Positions 24,452 to 32,075 of a DNA stretch of 39,622 nucleotides are shown here, piece by piece (position 1 is the stretch's first letter; each line of letters begins with the position of its first letter). A program made the position numbers and the translations under genes. Source of the DNA: Oscillospiraceae bacterium (GTDB lineage Bacteria; Bacillota; Clostridia; Oscillospirales; Oscillospiraceae); NCBI GenBank assembly GCA_017519005.1, contig JAFWTG010000051.1, positions 1 to 39,622 of the forward strand, given 5' to 3'. Below the pieces are notes generated by a model. The model was not told the DNA's origin. It saw only the letters and a program-made list of their open reading frames with translations, and made no database searches.

Positions 24452-24524
24452 CGTAGGGGCCGATGCCCACATCGGCCCTTGCCCCGATCGATCGGGAGGG
24501 CCGATGTGGGCATCGGCCCCTACG
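24452..24524. repeat. Perfect MITE-like palindrome between cbiQ and cbiO
   Basis: The 28-bp arm starting CGTAGGGGCCGATGCCCACA (24452-24479) has a perfect inverted copy at 24497-24524. The 17-bp centre contains the palindrome CCCGATCGATCGGG. Weaker outer matches exist: ATTCGGATTTGT before the left arm and CGCCAAATCCCAATTT after the right one. The absence of mismatches in the arms suggests recent insertion or conversion. It lies inside the transporter operon and would form a very strong RNA hairpin there. Confidence 0.9.
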
Positions 24525-24567
24525 AATGCGTTCGCCAAATCCCAATTTCACGAAAGGAGGCGTCGCC

Positions 24568-25230
24568 ATGCCGCTGATCGAATTGGATCGCGTCAGCTTT
24601 TCCTATCAGTCGGAGGAGACGCCGGTCTTCCGGGACTTCTCCATGTCTGTGGACAAGGGAGAGAGCCTGGTGATCCGGGGCGACAACGGAACCGGAAAGA
24701 CCACGCTCTTCCGCATTCTCAACGGCCTCTCTTTCCCGCAAAGCGGAAGCTATCGCTTCGACGGTACGGAAATCACTGCCGCCTGGCTGAAAAAGCAGAG
24801 CAATGCCAAGCGCTTCCACAAGCGAATGGGCTATCTCTTCCAGAACCCGGACGTGATGCTTTTCAACGCCACGGTCTTTGACGAGATTGCCTTCGGTCCC
24901 CGGCAGCTGGGCCTGCCCGACCCGGAGACCGAGACCCGGGTCCGGGACTGCATGGCGCTCTTTGGTCTGGAGCCTCTGGCGGAGAAGGCGCCCTACCACC
25001 TCAGCGGGGGCCAGAAGAAAAAGGTCGCCCTGGCGGCGGTGCTGGCTCTGAACCCGGAGGTTCTGATCCTGGACGAGCCCCTGGCCGGTCTGGACCGCAA
25101 AACCCGGGATCAGCTTCTGGCGCTGCTGTCGGAACTGCACGGGGCGGGGAAGACCGTCCTGGCCGCCACCCACGACGACGCTCTCCGGGAAACCCTGCAA
25201 GCCAGGACCCTGGAGCTGGCAGAATACTGA
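24568..25230 (+). CDS. cbiO: ECF transporter ATPase (CbiO)
   Basis: This ABC-type ATPase (220 aa) powers the CbiM-CbiQ metal importer from the cytoplasmic face. The Walker A motif is GDNGTGKTTLF (about residues 38-48), the Q-loop LFQNPDVMLF, the signature LSGGQKKKVALA, the Walker B LILDEPLAGLD and the switch His in LAATHDD. The length is slightly below the usual 240-280 because the C-terminal tail is short. The start at 24568 follows AAAGGAGG. A bidirectional hairpin ends the transcript 17 bp after the stop. Confidence 0.95.
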   Translation: MPLIELDRVSFSYQSEETPVFRDFSMSVDKGESLVIRGDNGTGKTTLFRILNGLSFPQSGSYRFDGTEITAAWLKKQSNAKRFHKRMGYLFQNPDVMLFNATVFDEIAFGPRQLGLPDPETETRVRDCMALFGLEPLAEKAPYHLSGGQKKKVALAAVLALNPEVLILDEPLAGLDRKTRDQLLALLSELHGAGKTVLAATHDDALRETLQARTLELAEY

Positions 25231-25246
25231 GATTTCTGAGCAAACA

Positions 25247-25287
25247 AAGCAGGCTTCCTGTTCCACAACGGAAAAGGAAGCCTGCTT
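25247..25287. terminator. Hairpin terminator between convergent cbiO and sfsA
   Basis: AAGCAGGCTTCCT (25247-25259) and AGGAAGCCTGCTT (25275-25287) form a perfect 13-bp stem with a 15-nt loop. Neither strand has a long T-run, but the position between two convergent genes supports a terminator for both. Confidence 0.75.
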
Positions 25288-25338
25288 CGCTGTTCAATTC
25301 GTTCGGCAGAGCGCGCAGCCGCCCGTGACCGATTGTTC

Positions 25339-26004
25339 CTACAAAACGATGTTTCCGATGATTTCAAGCCGATCCGGCTCCACGCGGCAGGGGAGGGACA
25401 GAACGCGGACGCCGCTCCGCTCCGCGTCCCGCAGGGCGTCGGCGAAGGCCGGATCGGTATCCTCGTTGGGCAGCACGGTTTTCATCCCATCCGCCTGCAT
25501 GACAAAGACCACGGCGGCCTTCCAGCCCTGGAAAACGGCTGCGCTCAGCTCCCGCAGGTGCCTGGTCCCGCGCTCCGTGGGGGCGTCGGGAAAATAGCCG
25601 ATCCCCGCCCGCTCCAGGGTGCAGCCCTTGACCTCCAGCAGCCAGCGCTGGCCGCCCCGCTCCATACAGAAGTCGATGCGGGACCGGCCGAAGCGGTACT
25701 CCGGAAGAATGCGGTCAAATCGCTGACGTTCCAGCCACTCCCGCACCGCGGCGTTGGGAGCCTGGCTGTCGAGATTGAACAGGACGCCGCTTTCCTTCCG
25801 CACGGCAATCAGGTCAAAGCGAGTTTTTCGCGCCGGATTGTCGGAGCGGGTCAGCCAGACCTCCGCTCCGGGAATCAGCAGCTCCCGGCAGCGGCCGGTG
25901 TTCTTGACGTGGACGGTCTCGGGCTGCCCGTCCAGCTCCACCCGGGCGACGAAGCGATTGGGCCGTTCCAGAAAGACGGCCCGGCAGACGGTCTGATATT
26001 GCAT
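25339..26004 (-). CDS. sfsA: SfsA family protein (sugar fermentation stimulation protein homologue)
   Basis: This soluble protein (221 aa) of the SfsA family has an N-terminal OB-like part (residues 1-80, with RFVARVELDGQPETVHVKNTG and LLIPGAEVWL) and a C-terminal restriction-endonuclease-like domain. The catalytic-type residues are visible in RSRIDFCMERGG and WLLEVKGCTL, followed by YFPDAPTERGTRHLREL. The family was named for an E. coli effect on maltose use; its DNA or nuclease role is not settled. It follows licB by 57 bp on the same strand with AAAGGAG before its start, so it may be the last gene of that operon. Confidence 0.95.
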   Translation of the reverse strand: MQYQTVCRAVFLERPNRFVARVELDGQPETVHVKNTGRCRELLIPGAEVWLTRSDNPARKTRFDLIAVRKESGVLFNLDSQAPNAAVREWLERQRFDRILPEYRFGRSRIDFCMERGGQRWLLEVKGCTLERAGIGYFPDAPTERGTRHLRELSAAVFQGWKAAVVFVMQADGMKTVLPNEDTDPAFADALRDAERSGVRVLSLPCRVEPDRLEIIGNIVL

Positions 26005-26061
26005 GACGGATGCAGAACTCCTTTCGCCGCAGCTCCGGCAGCACGGGCAGGACCGGGCCCG

Positions 26062-27000
26062 TTATTTCTTTCGGAACAAATCCTTGTAATCGGCGCCCGC
26101 GAGGATGCCGAAAACCAGGACTGCCACGGTGCAGAGAATCGTGACGGGGTTCAGCAGATCGCTCTGGCCCAGGAAGATCACGCTGAAAATGACGGCCCAG
26201 GCCGAGTAGGTGATGTTCAGCGCCATGGACTTGGAAGCGCCGATCTGGGAAATGGCCCGATAGTAGAAGAGATAGGAGGCCGTGGCGAAGAGGGCGGCAA
26301 TGGCGATGGTGGGGATCAGCCAGCCCGTGCCGTTGAAGAGGGAGAGCGTGAAGCCCCAGCCCTTCATGACGGGCAGGATGACTACGCCGTAGACCAGGGC
26401 AGAGGTGGTCTGGCGGATCTGAAGCGCGATCTCGTCGGTCACCGCGGCGTCCTGGACGGATTTTGCGATGATGACGGCCTCAATGCCCCAGCCGAAGGCG
26501 CACATCAGGGTCCCGGCGAAGCCAAGCCAGAAATTGGTGATGTTGATCTCCGGGCTGTAGCTGAGCCCATAGACGCCCAAAAGACTCAAAATCAGAAAGA
26601 TCCAGCGATACCAGGACATCTTTTCCTTCAGAAAGAAATAGGCCAGCACGGCGCCGATGGCGGGGAAGATGGCGCTGGCCACGGCGCCGATGGAGGCGCC
26701 CATATTGGCCACGGAGAGCACGTAGCCCGTCATGCCCACGGGGCCGCCGATGACGGCAGCCAGGGCGACGAATTTGCCGCTCTTCGTTTTCAGGGCGCGG
26801 CCCACGCTGCGGAGATTGCCGCGGACGCCGTTGTAGACACAGGACCAGATGGCGGAAAAGAGGTCGTGCAGGAAGGTGCTTGCGAAGGGGGCCAGAATCA
26901 CGGCCTGCTCCGTGCTGCAAAAGGGGCTCATGGCCAGGGCGATTCCGAGCACGATGGTCTCAACAGCCCAGGTGACGCCAGCGATGATACCAGCAAACAT
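26062..27000 (-). CDS. licB: DMT-family transporter, LicB-like choline uptake
   Basis: This membrane protein (312 aa) has ten hydrophobic segments in two EamA-type halves (first half ends near VLAYFFLKEKMSWYRWIFL, second near LGQSDLLNPVTILC). The family exports or imports small metabolites. The assignment as LicB, the choline permease of phosphocholine-decorating bacteria, rests on context: a LicA-type choline kinase lies 14 bp upstream and a LicC-type cytidylyltransferase before that, the same three genes as in the lic loci of Haemophilus and pneumococcus. The ribosome site is AAGGAGG. Without those neighbours I would only call it an EamA transporter. Confidence 0.85.
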   Translation of the reverse strand: MFAGIIAGVTWAVETIVLGIALAMSPFCSTEQAVILAPFASTFLHDLFSAIWSCVYNGVRGNLRSVGRALKTKSGKFVALAAVIGGPVGMTGYVLSVANMGASIGAVASAIFPAIGAVLAYFFLKEKMSWYRWIFLILSLLGVYGLSYSPEINITNFWLGFAGTLMCAFGWGIEAVIIAKSVQDAAVTDEIALQIRQTTSALVYGVVILPVMKGWGFTLSLFNGTGWLIPTIAIAALFATASYLFYYRAISQIGASKSMALNITYSAWAVIFSVIFLGQSDLLNPVTILCTVAVLVFGILAGADYKDLFRKK

Positions 27001-27014
27001 GACGCCGTTCCTCC

Positions 27015-27929
27015 TTATCTCAGAGCCTTGTAGGCCTCGATATTTTTCTTCAAACGGTCATAACGCCCGTCGGCGTAGTCCTGCATGAACTGACCGTCAA
27101 AGGGGACCCGGGTCAGGCCCCATAGAGTCCAGAGATAGTCCACGTAGAGCTTGGCCGCCACGAAGCGCTTCCGCTCCTCCACGCCGGCCTCCCGGCAGTA
27201 ATAGGCATTCAACAGCTCCAGGTCGTCCTCAGGCGTATAAACCGCCTCGATGGAGAGGCAGGAGAGGTCCCACATGGCCTCATTCATGCCGCTGTATTCC
27301 CAGTCGATCAGATAGAGCTTGCCGTCGCCGTCGAGAACCCAGTTGCCCACCAGGGAATCGTTGTGGCAGGGGACTCTGGGCGCCTCGCCGTCCTTGTCCA
27401 CCTCGGCCTTGATCCGCATGACGGTGTTCTTGACCGCCTCGTAGTCGTCGTAAAAGGCCACGCCGCCGTCCCGGATGATCTTTTCGTAGAGCGCCGCCAT
27501 CTCAAAGACCTCAAAGCGGACGCCGGTGTCCTCGCCGCAGTTGTGGAGCTTGTGAAAAATGGCTGCGGCCTGAAGCAGGTTTTCCTTCCGGCGCATGACC
27601 TCCTCGCTCATGGGCCGGGGGTCGTGGATGAAGCGCATGACCTTGCGGCCGTCGTCGCCGAAATAGAGCAGGGGCGCGTCGATGCCCAGCCTGCAGGCGA
27701 GCTCCGTGCTCTTGCGCTCGTCGGGACGGTTGATCATCTCCTCGGTGCCCTCGCCGGGGATCCGGACGAGATACTCCTGCCCGTCCGCCCGGGTGATTTT
27801 GTAGGAATGGTTTGTCATGCCGCCCAGACGTTCGATGGCCTTCCACGCGCCGTCGCCGAATACCAGCTTCATCAGATCGTGGAGCTGGGGAATGTCCGCA
27901 GCTTCAATTTCCCGAATCAGTTCTGCCAT
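27015..27929 (-). CDS. licA: Choline kinase, LicA type
   Basis: This cytoplasmic kinase (304 aa) of the aminoglycoside-phosphotransferase/choline-kinase fold makes phosphocholine from choline and ATP. The glycine-rich start is GGMTNHSYKI (about residues 34-43). The catalytic Brenner motif is PCHNDSLVGNWV, with the Asp and Asn in place, and the metal-binding Asp lies in LYLIDWEYSG. The start at MAELIREIEAAD follows AAAGGAGA; the longer in-frame form begins in the palindromic repeat and is rejected. It lies between licC and licB in one direction, consistent with a phosphocholine pathway for surface decoration. Ethanolamine kinase is the closest alternative. Confidence 0.9.
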   Translation of the reverse strand: MAELIREIEAADIPQLHDLMKLVFGDGAWKAIERLGGMTNHSYKITRADGQEYLVRIPGEGTEEMINRPDERKSTELACRLGIDAPLLYFGDDGRKVMRFIHDPRPMSEEVMRRKENLLQAAAIFHKLHNCGEDTGVRFEVFEMAALYEKIIRDGGVAFYDDYEAVKNTVMRIKAEVDKDGEAPRVPCHNDSLVGNWVLDGDGKLYLIDWEYSGMNEAMWDLSCLSIEAVYTPEDDLELLNAYYCREAGVEERKRFVAAKLYVDYLWTLWGLTRVPFDGQFMQDYADGRYDRLKKNIEAYKALR

Positions 27930-27993
27930 GTGTTGGTTCTCCTTTTCTGTTGAACGTACCGCGGTGTCCCGCGGTGCTGTGGCTTCCAGGTGC

Positions 27994-28075
27994 CCGTAGG
28001 GGCCGATGCCTACGTCGGCCCTTCCTGCCGGTTTTGCCCGCAAACAAGGGCGGATGTGGGCATCCGCCCCTACGG
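27994..28075. repeat. MITE-like palindrome between licC and licA
   Basis: The left arm from CCGTAGGGGCCGATGCC (27994) and the right arm ending GGGCATCCGCCCCTACGG (28075) are 30-bp inverted copies with four mismatches around a 22-bp centre. They belong to the same family as the element at 24452, with older, diverged arms. It lies inside the licCAB transcript, 10 bp after the licC stop. Confidence 0.85.
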
Positions 28076-28085
28076 AACGGGGCTG

Positions 28086-28973
28086 TTATGTTTTTTCGGG
28101 GGCGAGCTCACGGAGCTCGCTGGTTTCGTAAAGCCAGCTGTAACGTCTGCCGCCGCAGTCGAAGGCAAAGCCAATCGCCTCCGTCGTGCGGCTCTTCAGA
28201 CTTGTAATCTGGGTAATGTCCTCTTCCCGGACCCCAAGCCGGGCCGCCGCGGCCTTCAGCAGCCTTGAGCGGGTGTCGGTCCGGTAGCTCTCGTCGAATT
28301 CCCGCAGCTCGTCCAGCGTGTCGAATTCGTAAATCACCCCGGGCGCGTATTTTTCGATCTTCATCTTGAGAACGTCCAGATGGGCCATGAAGATCTTTTC
28401 CCAGAGCTTGTCCGCCGTTTCGGGCAAATCGTACTCCGCTTCTAAAATGGACAGAAAACGCTGGGAAAACGCCCGGCTCCAGAAGGTATGGCCCAGCATG
28501 TACCAAGCCTTCTCCCCGCCGACAGTGACGGCGCTGATGTTGCCCTCGGCGTCCTCGGTCATGCACCACTCGGCGGTGCGGCCCTCGGCGTACTCGGCGG
28601 CGTAGTAGGCGTGGTCCACCTCCGCCCGGAAGGGGCTTTCAGCGAAATAGTTGTCGGAGGAGCAGAGATAGCTGTTTCCCAGAAGCGCTCTGGCGACCCA
28701 GATGCTGGAATTGTTGTTTCTTGTCAGATAATCCGGGTTGTGCAGGAGCTTTACGCCGTATTTGGAGACCAGGTAGTCGAACTGCTCTGCTTTGTAACCC
28801 GTGACGACGTAGATTTCCGGCACGCCGGCAGCCAGAAGCTGCTCGATCTGCCGCTCGATCAACACCTCGCCCCTGACCACGGTCAGGGCCTTGTGCCGCT
28901 CGTAGGACAGGGGGGCGAAGCGGGAGCTGGTCCCCGCCGCCATAATGATTGCGTTGTCAACTTTCAATTCCAT
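28086..28973 (-). CDS. licC: CTP:phosphocholine cytidylyltransferase, LicC type
   Basis: This nucleotidyltransferase (295 aa) activates phosphocholine with CTP to CDP-choline, the donor for surface decoration. The N-terminal signature is IIMAAGTSSRFAPLSYERHK (residues 9-28), followed by GEVLIERQIEQLLAAG and VVTGYKAEQFDYL. The NNNSSIWVARALL and SSDNYF blocks match LicC sequences. The annotated ATG at 28973 has GGAGG only one base away; a TTG two codons in (28967) has ideal spacing, so the true first residue may be Leu3. The C-terminal 60 residues (RTDTRSRLLKAAAARLGV and on) extend beyond the usual LicC length. No LicD transferase gene is in the window. Confidence 0.9.
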   Translation of the reverse strand: MELKVDNAIIMAAGTSSRFAPLSYERHKALTVVRGEVLIERQIEQLLAAGVPEIYVVTGYKAEQFDYLVSKYGVKLLHNPDYLTRNNNSSIWVARALLGNSYLCSSDNYFAESPFRAEVDHAYYAAEYAEGRTAEWCMTEDAEGNISAVTVGGEKAWYMLGHTFWSRAFSQRFLSILEAEYDLPETADKLWEKIFMAHLDVLKMKIEKYAPGVIYEFDTLDELREFDESYRTDTRSRLLKAAAARLGVREEDITQITSLKSRTTEAIGFAFDCGGRRYSWLYETSELRELAPEKT

Positions 28974-29077
28974 TCCTCCCCAAGCAGTCCATAAAGCCTG
29001 CGCTGTCCAGGCGTGTTCGAGCGATGGGGGCCCTTCCGCAGAAGACGCGGAGCCGGCAGAAGCGGCAGACGCCAGAG

Positions 29078-29262
29078 TACAAAGAAGGCGTCCGGCCGAT
29101 TGGGATCGAAGAGCTCCTTTGCCCTCGTCAGCGTCCCCGGGCCTTCCGTCTCGCTGAGATTGATGGCGTTGTGGGTATAGCCAGGCAGCATGTGGACGGC
29201 TTCAAATTTTCAGCCGGGTTCCGGCCCGCGAAGCCTTTGGCGCAGGAAATCTGAACGTTCAT
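29078..29262 (-). pseudogene. Internally deleted remnant of a second capF copy
   Basis: On the minus strand an ATG at 29262 opens MNVQISCAKGFAGRNPAENLK, matching the CapF start MNILITGANGFVGRNLVENLK. It then jumps, out of frame, to VHMLPGYTHNAINLSETEG...KELFDPNRPDAFF, which matches the CapF C-terminus. About 1.1 kb between the two ends is missing, and the joint lies at a short shared GGC in agcatgtggacggc/ttcaaattttc. The CapF stop codon has also been lost. It is a scar of a former duplicate of the intact gene at 30879-32075, located between licC and ugd. It is not expected to make a functional protein. Confidence 0.85.
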
Positions 29263-29396
29263 AGCGTCTCCTTGTGTGATACAGGCTTCAGCAGACTGCC
29301 GCTCTGGCCAGCAGAGCTGCGGCGGAGAGAGGGGGGACGCCCCGCAGGAGAGAGAAGGGGTCAGTCCGCTGGCCGGAGCGCGATATGAGCGCGGAG

Positions 29397-30638
29397 TTAA
29401 TCTCTGAAAAACAGATCGCGCGTATAGACTTTATCGATCACGTCCGCCAGGCTGGGGTCGTAACGGTTGGCAATGATCGTGTCGCTCTGCGCCTTGAACG
29501 CAGCCAAATCGTTTACGATCAGACTGCCGAAGAAGGTTTCGCCGTCCCGCAGCGTAGGCTCATAGATTATCACCGCTGCGCCCTTGGCCTTGATGCGCTT
29601 CATTATGCCCTGAATGGAGCTATGACGGAAATTATCAGAATTGGCCTTCATCGTCAGCCGAAATACGCCCACGACGACGTGCTTCTCCCGGTCAGCTTGC
29701 CAGGCACTGCTGCCGGTGTAGTAGCCAGCTTTGGCCAGAACCCGGTCAGCAATAAAGTCCTTGCGGGTCCGGTTGGATTCCACGATAGCCTGAATCAGGT
29801 TTTGCGGAACCTCTGCATAGTTGGCCAGCAACTGCTTGGTATCCTTCGGCAGACAGTAGCCGCCATAGCCGAAGGAAGGGTTGTTGTACTGAGTGCCGAT
29901 GCGGGGGTCCAGGCAGACGCCTTCGATGATGCTTTTGGTGTCCAGCCCCTTCATCTCCGCGTAGCTGTCCAGCTCGTTAAAATACGAGACCCGCAGCGCC
30001 AGATAGGTGTTGGCGAAGAGCTTCACGGCTTCCGCTTCGGTAAAGCGCATAAAGAGTGTGGGAATCTCCGACTTGATGGCGCCTTCCTGCAGCAGACCGG
30101 CGAAGGCTCTGGCTGCGTCGGTGAGCGTTAAGTCTTCCGGGTCCGTCCCGACGATGATACGGGATGGATAGAGGTTGTCGTACAGTGCCTTGCTTTCCCG
30201 CAGAAATTCCGGGCTGAACATCATTCTCCGACAGCCAGTCTGTTGCCGGAGCCGCTCAGTAAATCCGACTGGAACCGTGGACTTAATTACGATAAACGCA
30301 TTCGGGTTGGCCTGCATCACGGCAGAGACGACAGACTCCACGGCGGAGGTGTCGAAGAAATTCAGCTTGGGATCGTAGTTCGTGGGCGTTGCGATGATGA
30401 CGAATTCCGCGTCACGGTACGCCGCCGCTGCGTCCAGAGTGGCAGTCAGGTCCAGCGGCTTTTCCCGCAGATAGTTTTCGATATACTCATCCCGGATCGG
30501 CGATTCATGCCGGTTGATCATCTCTACCTTCTCGGGGAGAATGTCCACTGCCGTGACGCGATTGTGCTGGGCGAGAAGAACTGCCAGGGAGAGACCGACG
30601 TATCCGGTACCGGCCACAGAAATGCTGCGATGTGCCAT
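29397..30638 (-). CDS. ugd: UDP-glucose 6-dehydrogenase
   Basis: This cytoplasmic enzyme (413 aa) oxidises UDP-glucose to UDP-glucuronate with NAD. The N-terminal Rossmann motif is [13 protein letters not shown] (residues 7-19), with VDILPEKV marking NAD binding. Conserved blocks are [18 protein letters not shown] and the catalytic Cys262 in [14 protein letters not shown]. The C-terminal UDP-binding domain is complete. The shorter, about 400-residue form is common in capsule loci. Its base composition is visibly less GC-rich than that of capEFG and licABC, which suggests a separate origin. It lies between the capF genes and the lic genes; the product would supply glucuronate for the polymer. 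Confidence 0.93.
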   Translation of the reverse strand: MAHRSISVAGTGYVGLSLAVLLAQHNRVTAVDILPEKVEMINRHESPIRDEYIENYLREKPLDLTATLDAAAAYRDAEFVIIATPTNYDPKLNFFDTSAVESVVSAVMQANPNAFIVIKSTVPVGFTERLRQQTGCRRMMFSPEFLRESKALYDNLYPSRIIVGTDPEDLTLTDAARAFAGLLQEGAIKSEIPTLFMRFTEAEAVKLFANTYLALRVSYFNELDSYAEMKGLDTKSIIEGVCLDPRIGTQYNNPSFGYGGYCLPKDTKQLLANYAEVPQNLIQAIVESNRTRKDFIADRVLAKAGYYTGSSAWQADREKHVVVGVFRLTMKANSDNFRHSSIQGIMKRIKAKGAAVIIYEPTLRDGETFFGSLIVNDLAAFKAQSDTIIANRYDPSLADVIDKVYTRDLFFRD

Positions 30639-30878
30639 AAACGTCCTTTCTTTTCAGTCAACGGAAACGATGAGATGTATGATTCGCGTGTCGTGCGGAT
30701 CACGGTTTTTCTGAGAACCAAAGCAAGCAGCTGTGCACAGATGGCGTGCAAGCTTTGAAAACGGCAGCAGAATCGGAAGAAGCCTGCATGGGCGCTGCGC
30801 GCCGCTTCAGCCTTAATCAGAAGAGCAATTCCATTGAGCGCCTTGCATAAGCGCTCCAAGTATCTCAAGGATGAATGC
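30639..30878. other. 240-bp gene-free gap between ugd and capF
   Basis: I see no gene, no clear promoter and no strong terminator here. The composition is less GC-rich than capF. Minus-strand frames run through without a ribosome site and show no recognisable family. The ugd ribosome site AAAGGAC lies at its left edge. Confidence 0.5.
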
Positions 30879-32075
30879 CTACACAGGCTCAAAGAACGTA
30901 TCCGGCTTGGCGGGATCAAAGAGCTCGTTGGCCCACATCAGCGTCACCAGGTTTTCTGTTTCGCTGAGATTGATGATGTTGTGGGTATAGCCGGGCAGCA
31001 TGTGGACGGCCTGGATGTGTTCGCCGCTGACCTCGAACTCCAGAATTTCATCTGTGCCCAGCTTTCGCTCCTGGATCAGTCCGTGACCGGACACCACAAT
31101 GAAAAACTCCCACTTGGCGTTGTGCCAGTGCTGGCCCTTGGTGATGCCGGGCTTGGAGATGTTCACAGAGAACTGGCCGTGATCCGCAGTCTTCAGCAGC
31201 TCGGTGAAGCTGCCCCGGGCGTCCTCGTTCATCTTCAGGTCGAAGGCGACCTTCTCCCTGGGCAGATAGGACAGATACATGGAGTAGAGCTTTTTCTCGA
31301 AGGAGCCGGCGGGGATGGCGGGCATCAGCAGGGTCTTGGGCTGGTCATGGAAGCTGCGGAGCAGCTCCACGATGCGGCCCAGGGTGGCTCTATGGGTCAC
31401 GGGCGCCCAGCAGAAGCGCCCATCCTCCCGGGGAAGGGGCTCCAGCCCGTCGTATTCGCAGTGCCGCTCCTTTCCCTCCAAGGCGTCGAACAGGGCGTCC
31501 ACCAGGTCGTCGATGAAGAGCAGCTCCAGCTCCACGCTGGGGTCGTTCACCGTGATGGGCAGATCGTGGGCGATGTTGTGGCAGAAGGTACCCACGGCGG
31601 AGTTGTAGTTGGGGCGCACCCACTTGCCTGCCAGGTTGGGGAGGCGGAAGACCAGAACCTTAGCCCCGGTTTCCTCTGCGTAGCGGAAGAAGAGATCCTC
31701 TCCTGCCCGCTTGCTTCTGCCGTAATCGCCGTTGTAGCGCCCGATCAGGGTCGCCTGCAGGGAGCTGGAGAGCATCACGGGGCAGCGGTTTCCAGCCGCC
31801 CTCAGCAACCCCAGCAGCTCTGAGGAAAAGCCGAAGTTGCCCTTCTCAAACTCCGCCGGGTCCCTGGGCCGGTTGACCCCTGCCAGATGGAAGACGAAGT
31901 CCGCCTTGGCGCAGCCCTCCTCCAGAACGGAACGGGGCGTGTCGAGATCGTATTCCCAGATTGTGTCAATGCGGATATTGGGCCTCGTCCGGTTTTTGCC
32001 ATCCCGGATGGCCTTCAGATTTTCAACCAAGTTTCGGCCAACAAAGCCATTGGCCCCAGTGATCAGAATGTTCAT
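30879..32075 (-). CDS. capF: CapF: UDP-2-acetamido-2,6-dideoxy-hexulose reductase (SDR plus cupin)
   Basis: This bifunctional enzyme (398 aa) acts in the route from UDP-GlcNAc to UDP-N-acetyl-L-fucosamine. The N-terminal short-chain-dehydrogenase domain (1-245) has the dinucleotide motif TGANGFVGRNL and YGRSKRAGE as the Tyr-x-x-x-Lys region. The C-terminal cupin domain (about 275-398) has GQHWHNAKWEFFIVVSGHG with metal-binding histidines, the arrangement typical of CapF. Its start overlaps the capG stop by 4 bp (ATGA), and capE precedes capG. A decayed second copy lies at 29078-29262. The capEFG set makes the overall assignment firm. Confidence 0.93.
   Translation of the reverse strand: MNILITGANGFVGRNLVENLKAIRDGKNRTRPNIRIDTIWEYDLDTPRSVLEEGCAKADFVFHLAGVNRPRDPAEFEKGNFGFSSELLGLLRAAGNRCPVMLSSSLQATLIGRYNGDYGRSKRAGEDLFFRYAEETGAKVLVFRLPNLAGKWVRPNYNSAVGTFCHNIAHDLPITVNDPSVELELLFIDDLVDALFDALEGKERHCEYDGLEPLPREDGRFCWAPVTHRATLGRIVELLRSFHDQPKTLLMPAIPAGSFEKKLYSMYLSYLPREKVAFDLKMNEDARGSFTELLKTADHGQFSVNISKPGITKGQHWHNAKWEFFIVVSGHGLIQERKLGTDEILEFEVSGEHIQAVHMLPGYTHNIINLSETENLVTLMWANELFDPAKPDTFFEPV

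Noticed and set aside
30524-30919. Minus-strand frame across the ugd-capF gap
   Set aside because: There is no ribosome site, no family match, and it overlaps both neighbouring genes.
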